From an uncultured Lachnospiraceae bacterium (GTDB taxonomy: Bacteria > Bacillota > Clostridia > Lachnospirales > Lachnospiraceae): a stretch of 60,010 bases of DNA. How positions within the stretch are numbered: position 1 is the first letter of the stretch; each line of letters opens with the position of its first letter. A program made the translations under genes and the position numbers. Below the pieces are notes generated by a model. It had not been told where the DNA came from, made no database searches, and was given only the letters and a program-made list of their open reading frames with translations. Shown in pieces: positions 48,318 to 56,610 of the stretch. Location of the stretch: positions 1 to 60,010 of the forward strand of contig CAJTWA010000028.1 of NCBI GenBank assembly GCA_910580195.1, given 5' to 3'.

Positions 48318-48349
48318 GTTAGTATATACTAACAATTGTTTATTGTCAA
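48318..48349 (-). promoter_or_regulatory. feo operon promoter and DtxR-type operator
   Basis: On the minus strand TTGACA (plus 48344-48349) and TATACT (plus 48321-48326) are 17 bases apart. The perfect palindrome GTTAGTATATACTAAC at 48318-48333 contains the -10. The same site, two bases different, lies before the DUF2325 gene. The DtxR-family gene across the gap is the likely binder. Confidence 0.82.
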
Positions 48350-48525
48350 TAACTTTTTCCAAAAAATAATTTCCCCAGAGGGTTTTTCTTTGATAGGAAA
48401 GCCGCAATTTATAACATTTCATAGTAAACACAGTTTTTCCTAATGCTATAAGATGAAAAAAGCAATTGCTATTTTCCTTCCCTTTCCTTATACTAAGGGT
48501 ATAGGGCAAAGGAGGGCACGCTACG

Positions 48526-48900
48526 ATGAAAAGCAATGAATCTGCTGAAAATTATTTAGAAACAATCCTCATACTGAGCCAGCGGCTGCCTGTGGTCCGG
48601 TCCGTTGACGTGGCAACCGAGCTGGATTTCAAGAAGCCAAGCGTCAGCGTGGCAATGAAAAACCTGCGGGAAAAAGGGCATGTCACCGTTTCCAGTGCAG
48701 GCTACATTACGCTGACGGAATCCGGGAGGGAAATTGCGGAAATGATTTACGAACGCCATAATTTCCTTTCTGGCTGGCTGAAAAGCCTAGGGGTAGATGA
48801 AAAAATCGCGGTGGCGGATGCCTGCCGCATAGAACATGTGATCAGCCGGGAAAGCTTTGCCGCCATTAAAAAGGCGGTGGAAGGTGATTTTTCCTTATAA
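48526..48900 (+). CDS. DtxR/MntR-family metal-dependent regulator
   Basis: 124 residues, a DtxR-family winged helix (NESAENYLETILILSQRLPVVRSVDVATELDFKKPSVSVAMKNLREKGHVTV) plus the dimerisation helix (MIYERHNFLSGWLKSLGVDEKIAVADACRIEHVIS). The metal residues expected in this part (Asp, Glu, His) are present in DACRIEHVIS. The SH3-like C-terminal domain of full DtxR is missing, as in MntR. AGGAGGG precedes the ATG at 48526. It is divergent from the feo operon, and GTTAG-type operators flank it, so it is the likely Fe(II) or Mn(II) repressor. Confidence 0.93.
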   Translation: MKSNESAENYLETILILSQRLPVVRSVDVATELDFKKPSVSVAMKNLREKGHVTVSSAGYITLTESGREIAEMIYERHNFLSGWLKSLGVDEKIAVADACRIEHVISRESFAAIKKAVEGDFSL

Positions 48901-48952
48901 TTTCCCCTGCTTAGAAAATATCGGGCGATTCCCCGATGGAGCAAGCCAGCCA

Positions 48953-49108
48953 TATATGCAAGCAGCTCCGCTATGGCTGGCTTATTCCATGCTGCGCAAA
49001 CTCCCCCATGGCTGGATTATTCCATGCTACGCAAACTCCCCATGCCAGCTTATTCTATACTACGCAAACAGCCCCGCTATGGCTGGATTACTCCATAGCG
49101 GGGCTGTT
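48953..49108. repeat. Four degenerate 35-45 bp tandem repeats ending in a terminator hairpin
   Basis: Units carry GCGCAAACTCC-CCATGGCTGG, ATTATTCCATGCT and variants. The last unit is part of a perfect 16-bp hairpin, AACAGCCCCGCTATGG with 49093-49108, which is placed to stop both the DtxR gene (plus) and the surface protein gene (minus). Confidence 0.8.
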
Positions 49109-49125
49109 GTTCCCATTTTTACTCT

Positions 49126-51891
49126 TTACTTTTTCGTCTTTACCGACTTGGCCTTGGACCAGCCGGAATAAATCTTTGTTGTTTTTCCGCTTACCTTAAC
49201 GTTTTTATAGGTACGGATCCTGGCATAATACTTTTTCTTTGCTTTTAGCTTGGAAATTGTCTTTGTTGTGGTCCTGTTATTCTTAATGTTAATGGTTTTC
49301 GTTGCTTTTTTTGTAAATTTGCTGCTGGTAGAATATTGTATTTCATATCCCGAAGTCTGGCTGGACTGCTTTTTCCAAGATATGGTAAATCCTTTTTTCT
49401 TTGCTTTCAGCTTGGAAAGGCTAGTCTTGCCCGGCTCTATAGTAAACGATTTTTTCTGGCTGCCCTTGTAATCCCCCTTGAAGACAATAACTGCCGTGGC
49501 CTTCCCTACATAGATGTTGTTCTGGTAAATTAGCTGGTAGTTCTGGCTGCCAATGGTACGGCCTAGCCTGTCTGTCACCTTTACCGCCGGTTTCCTGCTG
49601 CTGCCGGTATAAACCATTTTGCTTTGGGTTAATTCTGCCTTCTTAAGCTGGTAGATGGCCTGCTGTTCCAAAATTTTGCCGCAGCTGCATTTTTTCATCT
49701 TAACGCCGTCTGCTTGGAAGGTAGCCGGCTGCAATACTTGGACGTATTGATGGGTGTGGCTGCTGGGCGGTTCTTGGCTGGAAGGCGGCGTTACTGGCGT
49801 CCCTGCACCGCCCGGCGCCGGCGTAGCTGCTGGGGGCTGGCTTGGGGTTCCTGTTGCCCCCGGCGTTGTGGCAGGAGGCCGGCTTGGTGTCCCTGTTGCC
49901 CCCGGCGTTCCCGTTGGCTTTGGGGTTGCTGTCGGGGACGGGGTTGGCGTTCCCGTCGGTGTCGGAACTGGCGTTGCTGTCGGCTTCGGCGTTCCCGTTG
50001 GGGCTGGTGTTCCTGTTGGCTTCGGCGTTGCTGTCGGGGTTGGGACTGGGGTTACTGTGGGAGTTGGAGTTGGCGTCCCCGTCGGTGTCGGTTTTGGGGT
50101 TGCTGTCGGTTTAGGCGTCCCTGTTGGGGTTGGGACTGGGGTTACTGTCGGAGTTGGCGTTGGCTCTTCCGGCAAGTCTGGCTTTGTTTCCCCTAAAGAA
50201 GAATCCCAGAAAACCACCTGTTTCTCTGCTATAACCTTGTCTTTTAACGCTTTCACATCTGCAACTGTATCTAATTCGCCTTCAAAATATTCTGATAAAA
50301 ACAGGAATGTATAATCTCCTGATGCTGCGCCTTCTCCCGCATATAAGTAGTACCTGCCCGGTATCCCTCCTTCCCCGGCCATCAGGCCAACCGTATTCCA
50401 CCAATCCCTATTCCCTAAAATATCTGTACGGTCCGTTTTCCAATACTCTGTCTTTATCCCAACTACGTAATCTGCTTCATAGAGCATAAGCTCTTCTGCT
50501 TCTTCAGCACTGAACTCATTTTCTTCCTCATCATACCATACAAGCTCAAAGTAAACATTTTCGTTTGGGATTACCATATTATCATAATCCCCGGAACCCC
50601 TGATTTCATATAAATTAACTTCCCTTGGGGCATGTTTCACGGAAACACCTTTCACATGCCTTGTATCAAAAATATTCCCAGCTGTCTTCCACACTCCATT
50701 TTCATATTCCAGTTCAAACCCATTTTCAACGTGTTTCGGATGGAGAACAAAACTCTCTTGTTTCGTAGATGGATTGGCAGAAATATAACTTTTTCCAGCA
50801 TATATGCCGCCTAAAGCACCGCGGTCACTTGCACAGAAAACAGTCGTCCCAGCAACAGTTCCTTGGATTTCTACGAAACCTGCTTTGTTCAAGACGAGAA
50901 TTCCCTTTTCTTCATCTGGGCTGCTTACGCCTGAAAAATTGCCTTTGATTTGTACGTGGTTTGCTATTTCATTTAGGTTTAAGCATCCTCCGTTTTTCAG
51001 CGTGACATTTTCCAATGTTTCATTTATAACCTTTAGCTGCCCGCCATTTTCTACCACAAGGTTCCCAATCCCACGTACATCTGCATGATCAACCGTACAA
51101 TTGCTCACCGTAAGGGTTGTGTTGCTGTTTCCTGTAAATTGCTCCGCCTTGGCGTAATCAATATCACTGCTGCCAGAAACCCGGACTTCTGCCTTACTGT
51201 TTAAGCTAGTATCCACAGCCTCCCGGACAATGGCCTTTGCATCAAGGTCCAGCGATGCCGTGCCTTGATAGGGGACATCGCCGTCCACCGCACCATGCCC
51301 CATATAGATTGCCTGAAACATAGTTTCACGATTGGAATTTTGGACTGTCAGCGATGCACTGTCCCCAACTGCAGTTCCCGGATATCCGCCTGCATATATG
51401 GTAGGCAGCAGTTCTTTTTCTCCATCCCCTAAATCACCAAACTCACCGCTTGGCCCTTTCAAATAAGTGTATACATTATCCATTGTCAGGCTGTGGCCCG
51501 CCAAGAATATTTCCCGGTGCGGGACGCTTCCCAACGCTTTCGAAGATTCCATGGTAAGCTTCATATTCCGGAAAGCCACCCCATCCCCTCCTAATTGGAT
51601 CGGGCTTCGGCAGTTCAGAATACTGCCTTCCCCCGTCCCTTGAACCACAGTCCCTGCCGGGAATACTACAGGGAGCAGCCGGCCGCTTGATTCTGCATCT
51701 TTCCCAATTGTGATTAATCCGCTGATAGTAATCAGTTTTTCATTCCGTGCCAAAGCAGCCATAAATTCTTCCTGAGTAGTAACTGTTACCCCATCCCCAC
51801 GCTCCTGCGCCTTTGCAGGCACATAAATCCCGCACAGCAGCACCGCCGCTGCCAGCAATATGCTTAATTTCTTTTTGATTCCTTCTCCCAT
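49126..51891 (-). CDS. Secreted right-handed beta-helix protein with Pro/Thr linker and Fn3-like domain
   Basis: About 921 residues. A signal peptide is at 1-29 (GEGIKKKLSILLAAAVLLCGIYVPAKA). Residues ~60-350 are rich in regular Asn/Gly turns (LNCRSPIQLGGDG, LTVSNCTVDHADV, LKNGGCLNLNEI) typical of a parallel beta-helix (pectate-lyase-like). Then a beta-rich region ends in a Thr/Pro repeat (PTPTGTPKPTATP) of about 150 residues, and a C-terminal part has a Fn3-like domain (KAKKKGFTISWKKQSSQTSGYEIQYSTSSKF, ARIRTYKNV). There is no LPXTG; cell-wall attachment is unclear. The ATG at 51891 has AAAGGAG ahead. A surface adhesin or glycan-binding role is likely. Confidence 0.85.
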   Translation of the reverse strand: MGEGIKKKLSILLAAAVLLCGIYVPAKAQERGDGVTVTTQEEFMAALARNEKLITISGLITIGKDAESSGRLLPVVFPAGTVVQGTGEGSILNCRSPIQLGGDGVAFRNMKLTMESSKALGSVPHREIFLAGHSLTMDNVYTYLKGPSGEFGDLGDGEKELLPTIYAGGYPGTAVGDSASLTVQNSNRETMFQAIYMGHGAVDGDVPYQGTASLDLDAKAIVREAVDTSLNSKAEVRVSGSSDIDYAKAEQFTGNSNTTLTVSNCTVDHADVRGIGNLVVENGGQLKVINETLENVTLKNGGCLNLNEIANHVQIKGNFSGVSSPDEEKGILVLNKAGFVEIQGTVAGTTVFCASDRGALGGIYAGKSYISANPSTKQESFVLHPKHVENGFELEYENGVWKTAGNIFDTRHVKGVSVKHAPREVNLYEIRGSGDYDNMVIPNENVYFELVWYDEEENEFSAEEAEELMLYEADYVVGIKTEYWKTDRTDILGNRDWWNTVGLMAGEGGIPGRYYLYAGEGAASGDYTFLFLSEYFEGELDTVADVKALKDKVIAEKQVVFWDSSLGETKPDLPEEPTPTPTVTPVPTPTGTPKPTATPKPTPTGTPTPTPTVTPVPTPTATPKPTGTPAPTGTPKPTATPVPTPTGTPTPSPTATPKPTGTPGATGTPSRPPATTPGATGTPSQPPAATPAPGGAGTPVTPPSSQEPPSSHTHQYVQVLQPATFQADGVKMKKCSCGKILEQQAIYQLKKAELTQSKMVYTGSSRKPAVKVTDRLGRTIGSQNYQLIYQNNIYVGKATAVIVFKGDYKGSQKKSFTIEPGKTSLSKLKAKKKGFTISWKKQSSQTSGYEIQYSTSSKFTKKATKTINIKNNRTTTKTISKLKAKKKYYARIRTYKNVKVSGKTTKIYSGWSKAKSVKTKK
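49800..50170 (-). repeat. Pro/Thr/Gly repeat region inside the surface protein
   Basis: Many short units of (P/G)TPTPTGTPKPT-type encode the linker, mirrored in DNA by repeated GGGGTTGGGACTGGGGTTAC blocks. The composition gives two long artificial ORFs on the plus strand (49714 and 49754). Confidence 0.85.
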
Positions 51892-51911
51892 CCACATCTC
51901 CTTTTACTGTC

Positions 51912-51999
51912 ATTTTGCTGCATCCAGCCTTTCCGTCCTGCTCCATCCTGCTGCTATTTTGCTGCATCCAGCCTTTCCATCCTGCTCCATCCTGCCGCC
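51912..51999. repeat. 44-bp direct duplication between kinase and surface protein genes
   Basis: The unit ATTTTGCTGCATCCAGCCTTT, TCC(G/A)TCCTGCTCCATCCTGC lies at 51912-51955 and 51956-51999. The second copy ends 5 bases before the 7TM kinase stop and the first leads into the surface protein ribosome binding site. Confidence 0.85.
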
Positions 52000-52004
52000 T
52001 GCCC

Positions 52005-54209
52005 TTACGGCGTCCCGCATATTTTATGTTCCGGCATCCATTTCCGCAGTACCCTTGCAATTTCCGGCATTTCAATGGGTTTTGACACAAAGTCGTTCAT
52101 GCCCGCTGCAAAAAATTCTTCCCGTACCCCCTGCACCGCGTCTGCAGTCAGTGCGATAATCGGGAGGTTCTTGGCGTATTCACTTCCCAGCGCGCGGATT
52201 TTCTTCGTGGCCTCCACCCCGTCCATGACTGGCATGAAATGATCCATGAACACAAGGTCATACTGCCCCTGCACGGCCAAATCCACGGCCTCCTGCCCAT
52301 TGGACGCTACGTCAATCTCCATCCCAAAGGGTTCCATCAAGGCCTCTGCTACGCATTGGTTCACCTCATTGTCATCCACCAGAAGGACTTTCGCTTCTGG
52401 GAGGGTAAAGGTGAAAACCTCTGCTTCTTCCTCCGGCTGTTCCTTCACTTCGGAAAAATCGCCGACACATTCCTCGCTCCTGACGCCTTCCCACAGGGTA
52501 AAATAAAATTCGCTCCCCTTCCCATACTCGCTGGTAAGGGAAAGCTCCCCGCCCATCAGCTCCACAAGCTGGCGGGAAATGGCAAGGCCAAGCCCCGTCC
52601 CCTCCTTTCCCATATTTTTCTTAATGTCTACTTGGGTAAATGCATCAAACAGCCGCTCCTGGTCCTGCTGCCGGATGCCCTGCCCGGTGTCTATCACGGA
52701 AAAATAAAGCTGCACCTTTTCTTTTTCCCGTTTCTTTACTGCCACCTTAACCGTCACGGAACCTTTTTCTGTAAATTTGATGGCATTGTTCATGATATTG
52801 ATAATCACCTGCCGGATGCGCAGCGCATCCCCATATAAGAGCCTTGGGATTTCCTCCGCTACGTCCATCTTAAGCTGCACCTGTTTTTCCCCAATCCGGG
52901 TATCGCCAATCACTTGGATGTCCCGGAGCATCTGGCCGATATCGTAGGTATCCTTGGAAATTTCAAATTTCCCAGCTTCGATTTTGGAAAAGTCCAGCAA
53001 ATCATTGATTAATTTCAGCAAAGCTTTCCCGGAACTGCGGATGTTCAGCAGGAATTTCTGCTCCTCTGGCTGCCATTCCTTGCGCAGCAGCACTTCCGTA
53101 AGCCCGATGATGGCGTTCATGGGCGTGCGTATTTCATGGGACATATTGGACACAAAGGCCGACTTTGCTTGGTTTGCCGCCTCCGCCTGCTCCTTTAAGC
53201 CTTTCATGATTTCCGCCTGCTCCTTCATGGACTGGGTATGGTAATACCCTTCGGTAATGTCTTTTAACAGGTACATCCTGCCGTAATAAGTGTGCTGCTC
53301 CTCCAGCATATGGCTGGTGACTGTATACACTCTCCGGTCTTTTAAAATATGCTTCTGGCTTAAAATGCGTTCATTCATGTCCTCCAATATTTCTTCCGTC
53401 TGCCCGGTGGAAATATTTCCATAAATCTGCTCCGCCTTCCGGTTAAAATAAATGACATGCTCCCCGCTGTCTACCACCACTAGGCCTTCCGCCAAATCGT
53501 CCACCGCCAAATCCTTCGCAAGGGTCAAGGTATCGAAAATTTTACTTTTAAAAATCATCCGGTACAGCAAAATCACGTCTATCAGGTATGCCACCAGCGT
53601 AATCTCATAGCCCTGTGTCACGCCGCTTAAATAAATGGCAAAGCCCAGCACTGCCACTAGATTAATCAGCATCAGGTACCAATACTGGTTCCGCTCCACC
53701 GGGCTTTTGGCCTCCCGGTACCGGGCCAGGCATACGGCTGCCATGGCAACGGCATACACCACCAGCACAAGGCTGTACAAGTTATAAATCAGGCTGCGTT
53801 CCAGCACAAGATGGGGGAAAAATCCTTCTTCTGTAAACTCTATGCTGCTGTAAAACAAGGAATGGCTGCCGCTGGTCAGCACCAAGAATACAATGGCTGT
53901 GTGCATGCACGCCAATGCCCGGACAAGGTTCCGGTGGATTTTTACCTTGCAAATCTGCATGGTAAACAAAAGCTGGAACAGCACAACATAAGGCTTGCCC
54001 AGATACTGGAACTTCACCGCCATCAATGCCTCCTGCTTGGTGCCTGCCTGCAGTTCCAACAGGTAGCCTACAAAGTTGACGCAGAGTGAAAATATTAAGA
54101 ACGTGAGGTATTGCTGCTGCTTGGAGGGGCGCTGCCCGATGACGTAAAAGGCCTCTACAAGCAAAATGAGAATCCCGATGTATTGGATGGCGATAAATAG
54201 TGTATGCAT
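52005..54209 (-). CDS. 7TM-type hybrid sensor histidine kinase
   Basis: 734 residues. Seven membrane segments occupy ~1-215 (7TMR-HISK-like N-terminal region). A PAS domain follows (LAVDDLAEGLVVVDSGEHVIYFN, ~235-320), then a coiled coil, HisKA with His358 in SHEIRTPMNAI, HATPase with N-box IMNNAIKF and G-boxes DTGQGI and GTGLGLAI, and REC with Asp656 in FMDHFMP. No HPt or DNA-binding output is seen. The start at 54209 has GAGGG ahead. It precedes the secreted beta-helix protein on the same strand, 110 bases apart, and may sense surface or host signals. Confidence 0.93.
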   Translation of the reverse strand: MHTLFIAIQYIGILILLVEAFYVIGQRPSKQQQYLTFLIFSLCVNFVGYLLELQAGTKQEALMAVKFQYLGKPYVVLFQLLFTMQICKVKIHRNLVRALACMHTAIVFLVLTSGSHSLFYSSIEFTEEGFFPHLVLERSLIYNLYSLVLVVYAVAMAAVCLARYREAKSPVERNQYWYLMLINLVAVLGFAIYLSGVTQGYEITLVAYLIDVILLYRMIFKSKIFDTLTLAKDLAVDDLAEGLVVVDSGEHVIYFNRKAEQIYGNISTGQTEEILEDMNERILSQKHILKDRRVYTVTSHMLEEQHTYYGRMYLLKDITEGYYHTQSMKEQAEIMKGLKEQAEAANQAKSAFVSNMSHEIRTPMNAIIGLTEVLLRKEWQPEEQKFLLNIRSSGKALLKLINDLLDFSKIEAGKFEISKDTYDIGQMLRDIQVIGDTRIGEKQVQLKMDVAEEIPRLLYGDALRIRQVIINIMNNAIKFTEKGSVTVKVAVKKREKEKVQLYFSVIDTGQGIRQQDQERLFDAFTQVDIKKNMGKEGTGLGLAISRQLVELMGGELSLTSEYGKGSEFYFTLWEGVRSEECVGDFSEVKEQPEEEAEVFTFTLPEAKVLLVDDNEVNQCVAEALMEPFGMEIDVASNGQEAVDLAVQGQYDLVFMDHFMPVMDGVEATKKIRALGSEYAKNLPIIALTADAVQGVREEFFAAGMNDFVSKPIEMPEIARVLRKWMPEHKICGTP

Positions 54210-54280
54210 ACAATTACCCTCTTTTACCCTATATGAAACTACTTGTACCGTGAACGGCAGCAAATCCCTGAAAAGAAACC

Positions 54281-54327
54281 TAGTGTACTGTCTGGATTAT
54301 ATTTAGGTAAAATCACGCCGGATATCG
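54281..54327. repeat. Solo end of the TAGTGTACTG family overlapping the EAL 3' end
   Basis: TAGTGTACTGTCTGGATTAT, then ATTTAGGTAAAATCACGCCG, matches the left part of the 10181-10345 element. The stop codon of the EAL gene (54313-54315) and the last residues NRYPA lie within the repeat, so the gene end was probably made by insertion or is overwritten by it. Confidence 0.75.
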
Positions 54328-56331
54328 GTTCATCATTTTTTCAAACTCTTCTACCGGCATAGGTTTTGCGAAATAGAAACCCTGTATCATGTCGCAGCCT
54401 TGCTCTGCGAGGAATTCTACCTGCTGCTTCTGCTCAATCCCTTCGGCTACCACCTGCATGTTCAGGCTTTTTGCCAGCCGGATGGCTTCTTTTACCACAA
54501 TTTCCCCTCTGGGGCCCATATCGCCGCCGCGGAAGAAATCCATGTCTAGCTTTAACACATCGACAGTCAAATCTTTTAAGGAATTCAGGGAGGAATAACC
54601 TGCCCCGAAGTCGTCCATGGAAACCCGGAACCCGTACATTTTCAGTTCCTGTATGATTTTCTGCAGCATTTCCTTATCGCCGAAAAATGCGCTTTCCGTC
54701 ACTTCCAGCTCAATATAGGCATGCTCCGCCCCGTAAGCATCTACCAGCCCGCAGATGTGCTGGGCTAAGTTTTCCTTGGTAAAATTTGCCCGGGAAACAT
54801 TGACGGAAACTGGAAATGGCTTTTTCCCCTGCAATTTCCACTCCGACTGCAGCTTCGCCAGCTCAGAAACCATATAGTCGTCCAGCTGGGTAATAAACCC
54901 ATTTTCTTCAAAAATCGGGATAAAACGGCTGGGGCTGATTAACCCGTCCTCCGGGGAATCCCACCGGACTAAGGCTTCTGCGCCTACGGGCTTTTCGGAT
55001 ACGGGGTTGTATTTAGGCTGCAGATAAAGCTTAAATTCCTTGTTCAGCAACGCTTCTTCCATGGTGCTTTCCACCTTGTTTTTCCATAGCTGCTCTTTCA
55101 GGATCTGCTCGTCAAAGACGCCGATATACTGCCCGTCTTTCCCTTTAAGGTTCCCCCTTGCCGCATTGGCATAGTGGTACACCTGCTCTACGTCAATCTG
55201 CCGCCGGTGGGGTTTCCCGCTGCCATGCTCCATGGGAGGGATTAAATACACCCCGCCATGCCAGTCTAAGGCCCTGTCTTTTTTCAGGCCTGTCAGTTCT
55301 GCCAGCATCCGCTTCATCCGTTTCCTGCACTGCTTTATATCGCTGCACTGGAGCAGCAGGCCAAAATCTGCCTTGGCAAACCGGGCAAAGGCTTCGCCCC
55401 GCCCCACGTTCATTTCAAGGAACCCTTGGATGCTCTGCAGCAGCTCTTCCCCTGCCTTATTCCCATAGCAGGCGCAGAAATCTTGGTACCGGTCCATGTG
55501 CAGGTTGACGACTGCATAAGTATTGCTGGAATTCCAGAACCGGCATAACAGCTTTTTGCTGCGCTGGATGAAATATTCCCAGTTTTTCCCTCCTGTCACT
55601 GTGTCTAAATACAGCAGCTTTATCATGCGCCGCTGCATCACAATGGACGTTACCATATTGAGGAACAGAAGGAGGATTGGCACCATCAAAAGCGCCACTT
55701 CCACTAAGACTGCCGTTACAATAAATAGGATATTTTTCTGGAGCAGCTTCACCGGGGCTTTATAATAAAGCCGGAACCCTTCTACCTGTATTGGGATTTC
55801 TATCCAGAAATGGACGGAAAATATCGTTTTTTCCAGCCATTCCCTGTCCTTACTTGCATCCCGGCTGCCCGGCAGGGCATCCATGCTCCGGGAAAGGATT
55901 TCCTGTACTGGCATCAGCAGCCCACTGGTTCCCTGTTCCCAGCCAGAATCTGGGATCAACGTGTAGGCTTCTGCAATTTCCACCGTAATCTGGTTCCCCA
56001 AATCCGGGGCTGTGTCCCCGAACTTGCCCAGCACATTCCCATCCTGGTCCATGACACAGACATCCCGCTCCTGCCCCAAATACTCTTCCAGATGGGCAAC
56101 TGCATCCAGCACAGGCTCCTCTTCCAGATTGGCGGTAATCAGCCGGCCAAGGTTCTCTGCTTCTTCCTGCATGTTCCCTATCTTGGCTTCTACAAAATAT
56201 TCTTCGAACATATAGATGGATGTGTAAAACATGACACCGCAAATGCCAAGGAAGATGAAAAACAGCGCCACGGAGGGCCAAATTCTTTTCCTATAAATTC
56301 GCTTTATGTCTTTTTTCTTGTATGTTTTCAT
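54313..56331 (-). CDS. EAL-domain cyclic-di-GMP phosphodiesterase with degenerate GGDEF
   Basis: 672 residues. Two membrane helices (18-38 and 200-225) flank an extracellular ~160-residue sensor. The GGDEF domain (~240-375) has KADF where GGDEF should be and no catalytic Glu pair, so it is probably regulatory. The EAL domain (~425-665) has the EAL motif at 452-454 (GAEALVRW), plus NVSRANF, EVTESAF, DDFGAGYSSLNSL and KLDMDFF, all needed for c-di-GMP hydrolysis. AGAAGG precedes the ATG at 56331. Its final residues are encoded in a dispersed repeat. Confidence 0.93.
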   Translation of the reverse strand: MKTYKKKDIKRIYRKRIWPSVALFFIFLGICGVMFYTSIYMFEEYFVEAKIGNMQEEAENLGRLITANLEEEPVLDAVAHLEEYLGQERDVCVMDQDGNVLGKFGDTAPDLGNQITVEIAEAYTLIPDSGWEQGTSGLLMPVQEILSRSMDALPGSRDASKDREWLEKTIFSVHFWIEIPIQVEGFRLYYKAPVKLLQKNILFIVTAVLVEVALLMVPILLLFLNMVTSIVMQRRMIKLLYLDTVTGGKNWEYFIQRSKKLLCRFWNSSNTYAVVNLHMDRYQDFCACYGNKAGEELLQSIQGFLEMNVGRGEAFARFAKADFGLLLQCSDIKQCRKRMKRMLAELTGLKKDRALDWHGGVYLIPPMEHGSGKPHRRQIDVEQVYHYANAARGNLKGKDGQYIGVFDEQILKEQLWKNKVESTMEEALLNKEFKLYLQPKYNPVSEKPVGAEALVRWDSPEDGLISPSRFIPIFEENGFITQLDDYMVSELAKLQSEWKLQGKKPFPVSVNVSRANFTKENLAQHICGLVDAYGAEHAYIELEVTESAFFGDKEMLQKIIQELKMYGFRVSMDDFGAGYSSLNSLKDLTVDVLKLDMDFFRGGDMGPRGEIVVKEAIRLAKSLNMQVVAEGIEQKQQVEFLAEQGCDMIQGFYFAKPMPVEEFEKMMNRYPA

Positions 56332-56414
56332 GGCTGACCTTCTAAAATCCCTTCCATGCCATTGCCGCCTTTCTGGCACCGATAACTGATTCTTGTTGGG
56401 CTATTTCCTTATTG

Positions 56415-56610
56415 CTGTTCCGGCAAGGGAAGGCTGGCTATGCAGCTACGCCCCTATGCATCGGGCTGTTTTTCCCCTACAGTCCAGGCAAGGGAGGGCT
56501 GGCTATGCAGCTGTCCCTCTTATATAAGAACTGTTTTCTTCCTGCTGTTCTGGCAAGGAAAGGCTTACTATGCAGCTGGCTCTCTATGCGTGGGGAATAT
56601 TGGTAAATTC
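56415..56610. repeat. Three ~65-bp tandem copies of the glutamate synthase 3' end
   Basis: CCGGCAAGGGAAGGCTGGCT, ATGCAGCT units start at about 56415, 56481 and 56548. The last one runs into the stop codon of the glutamate synthase fusion gene (56584), and the first two are downstream copies. Confidence 0.85.

Noticed and set aside
49714..50314. Arg/Trp/Gly-rich plus-strand ORFs of 160 and 186 residues
   Set aside because: They are antisense to the Pro/Thr linker of the surface protein and reflect its low complexity.
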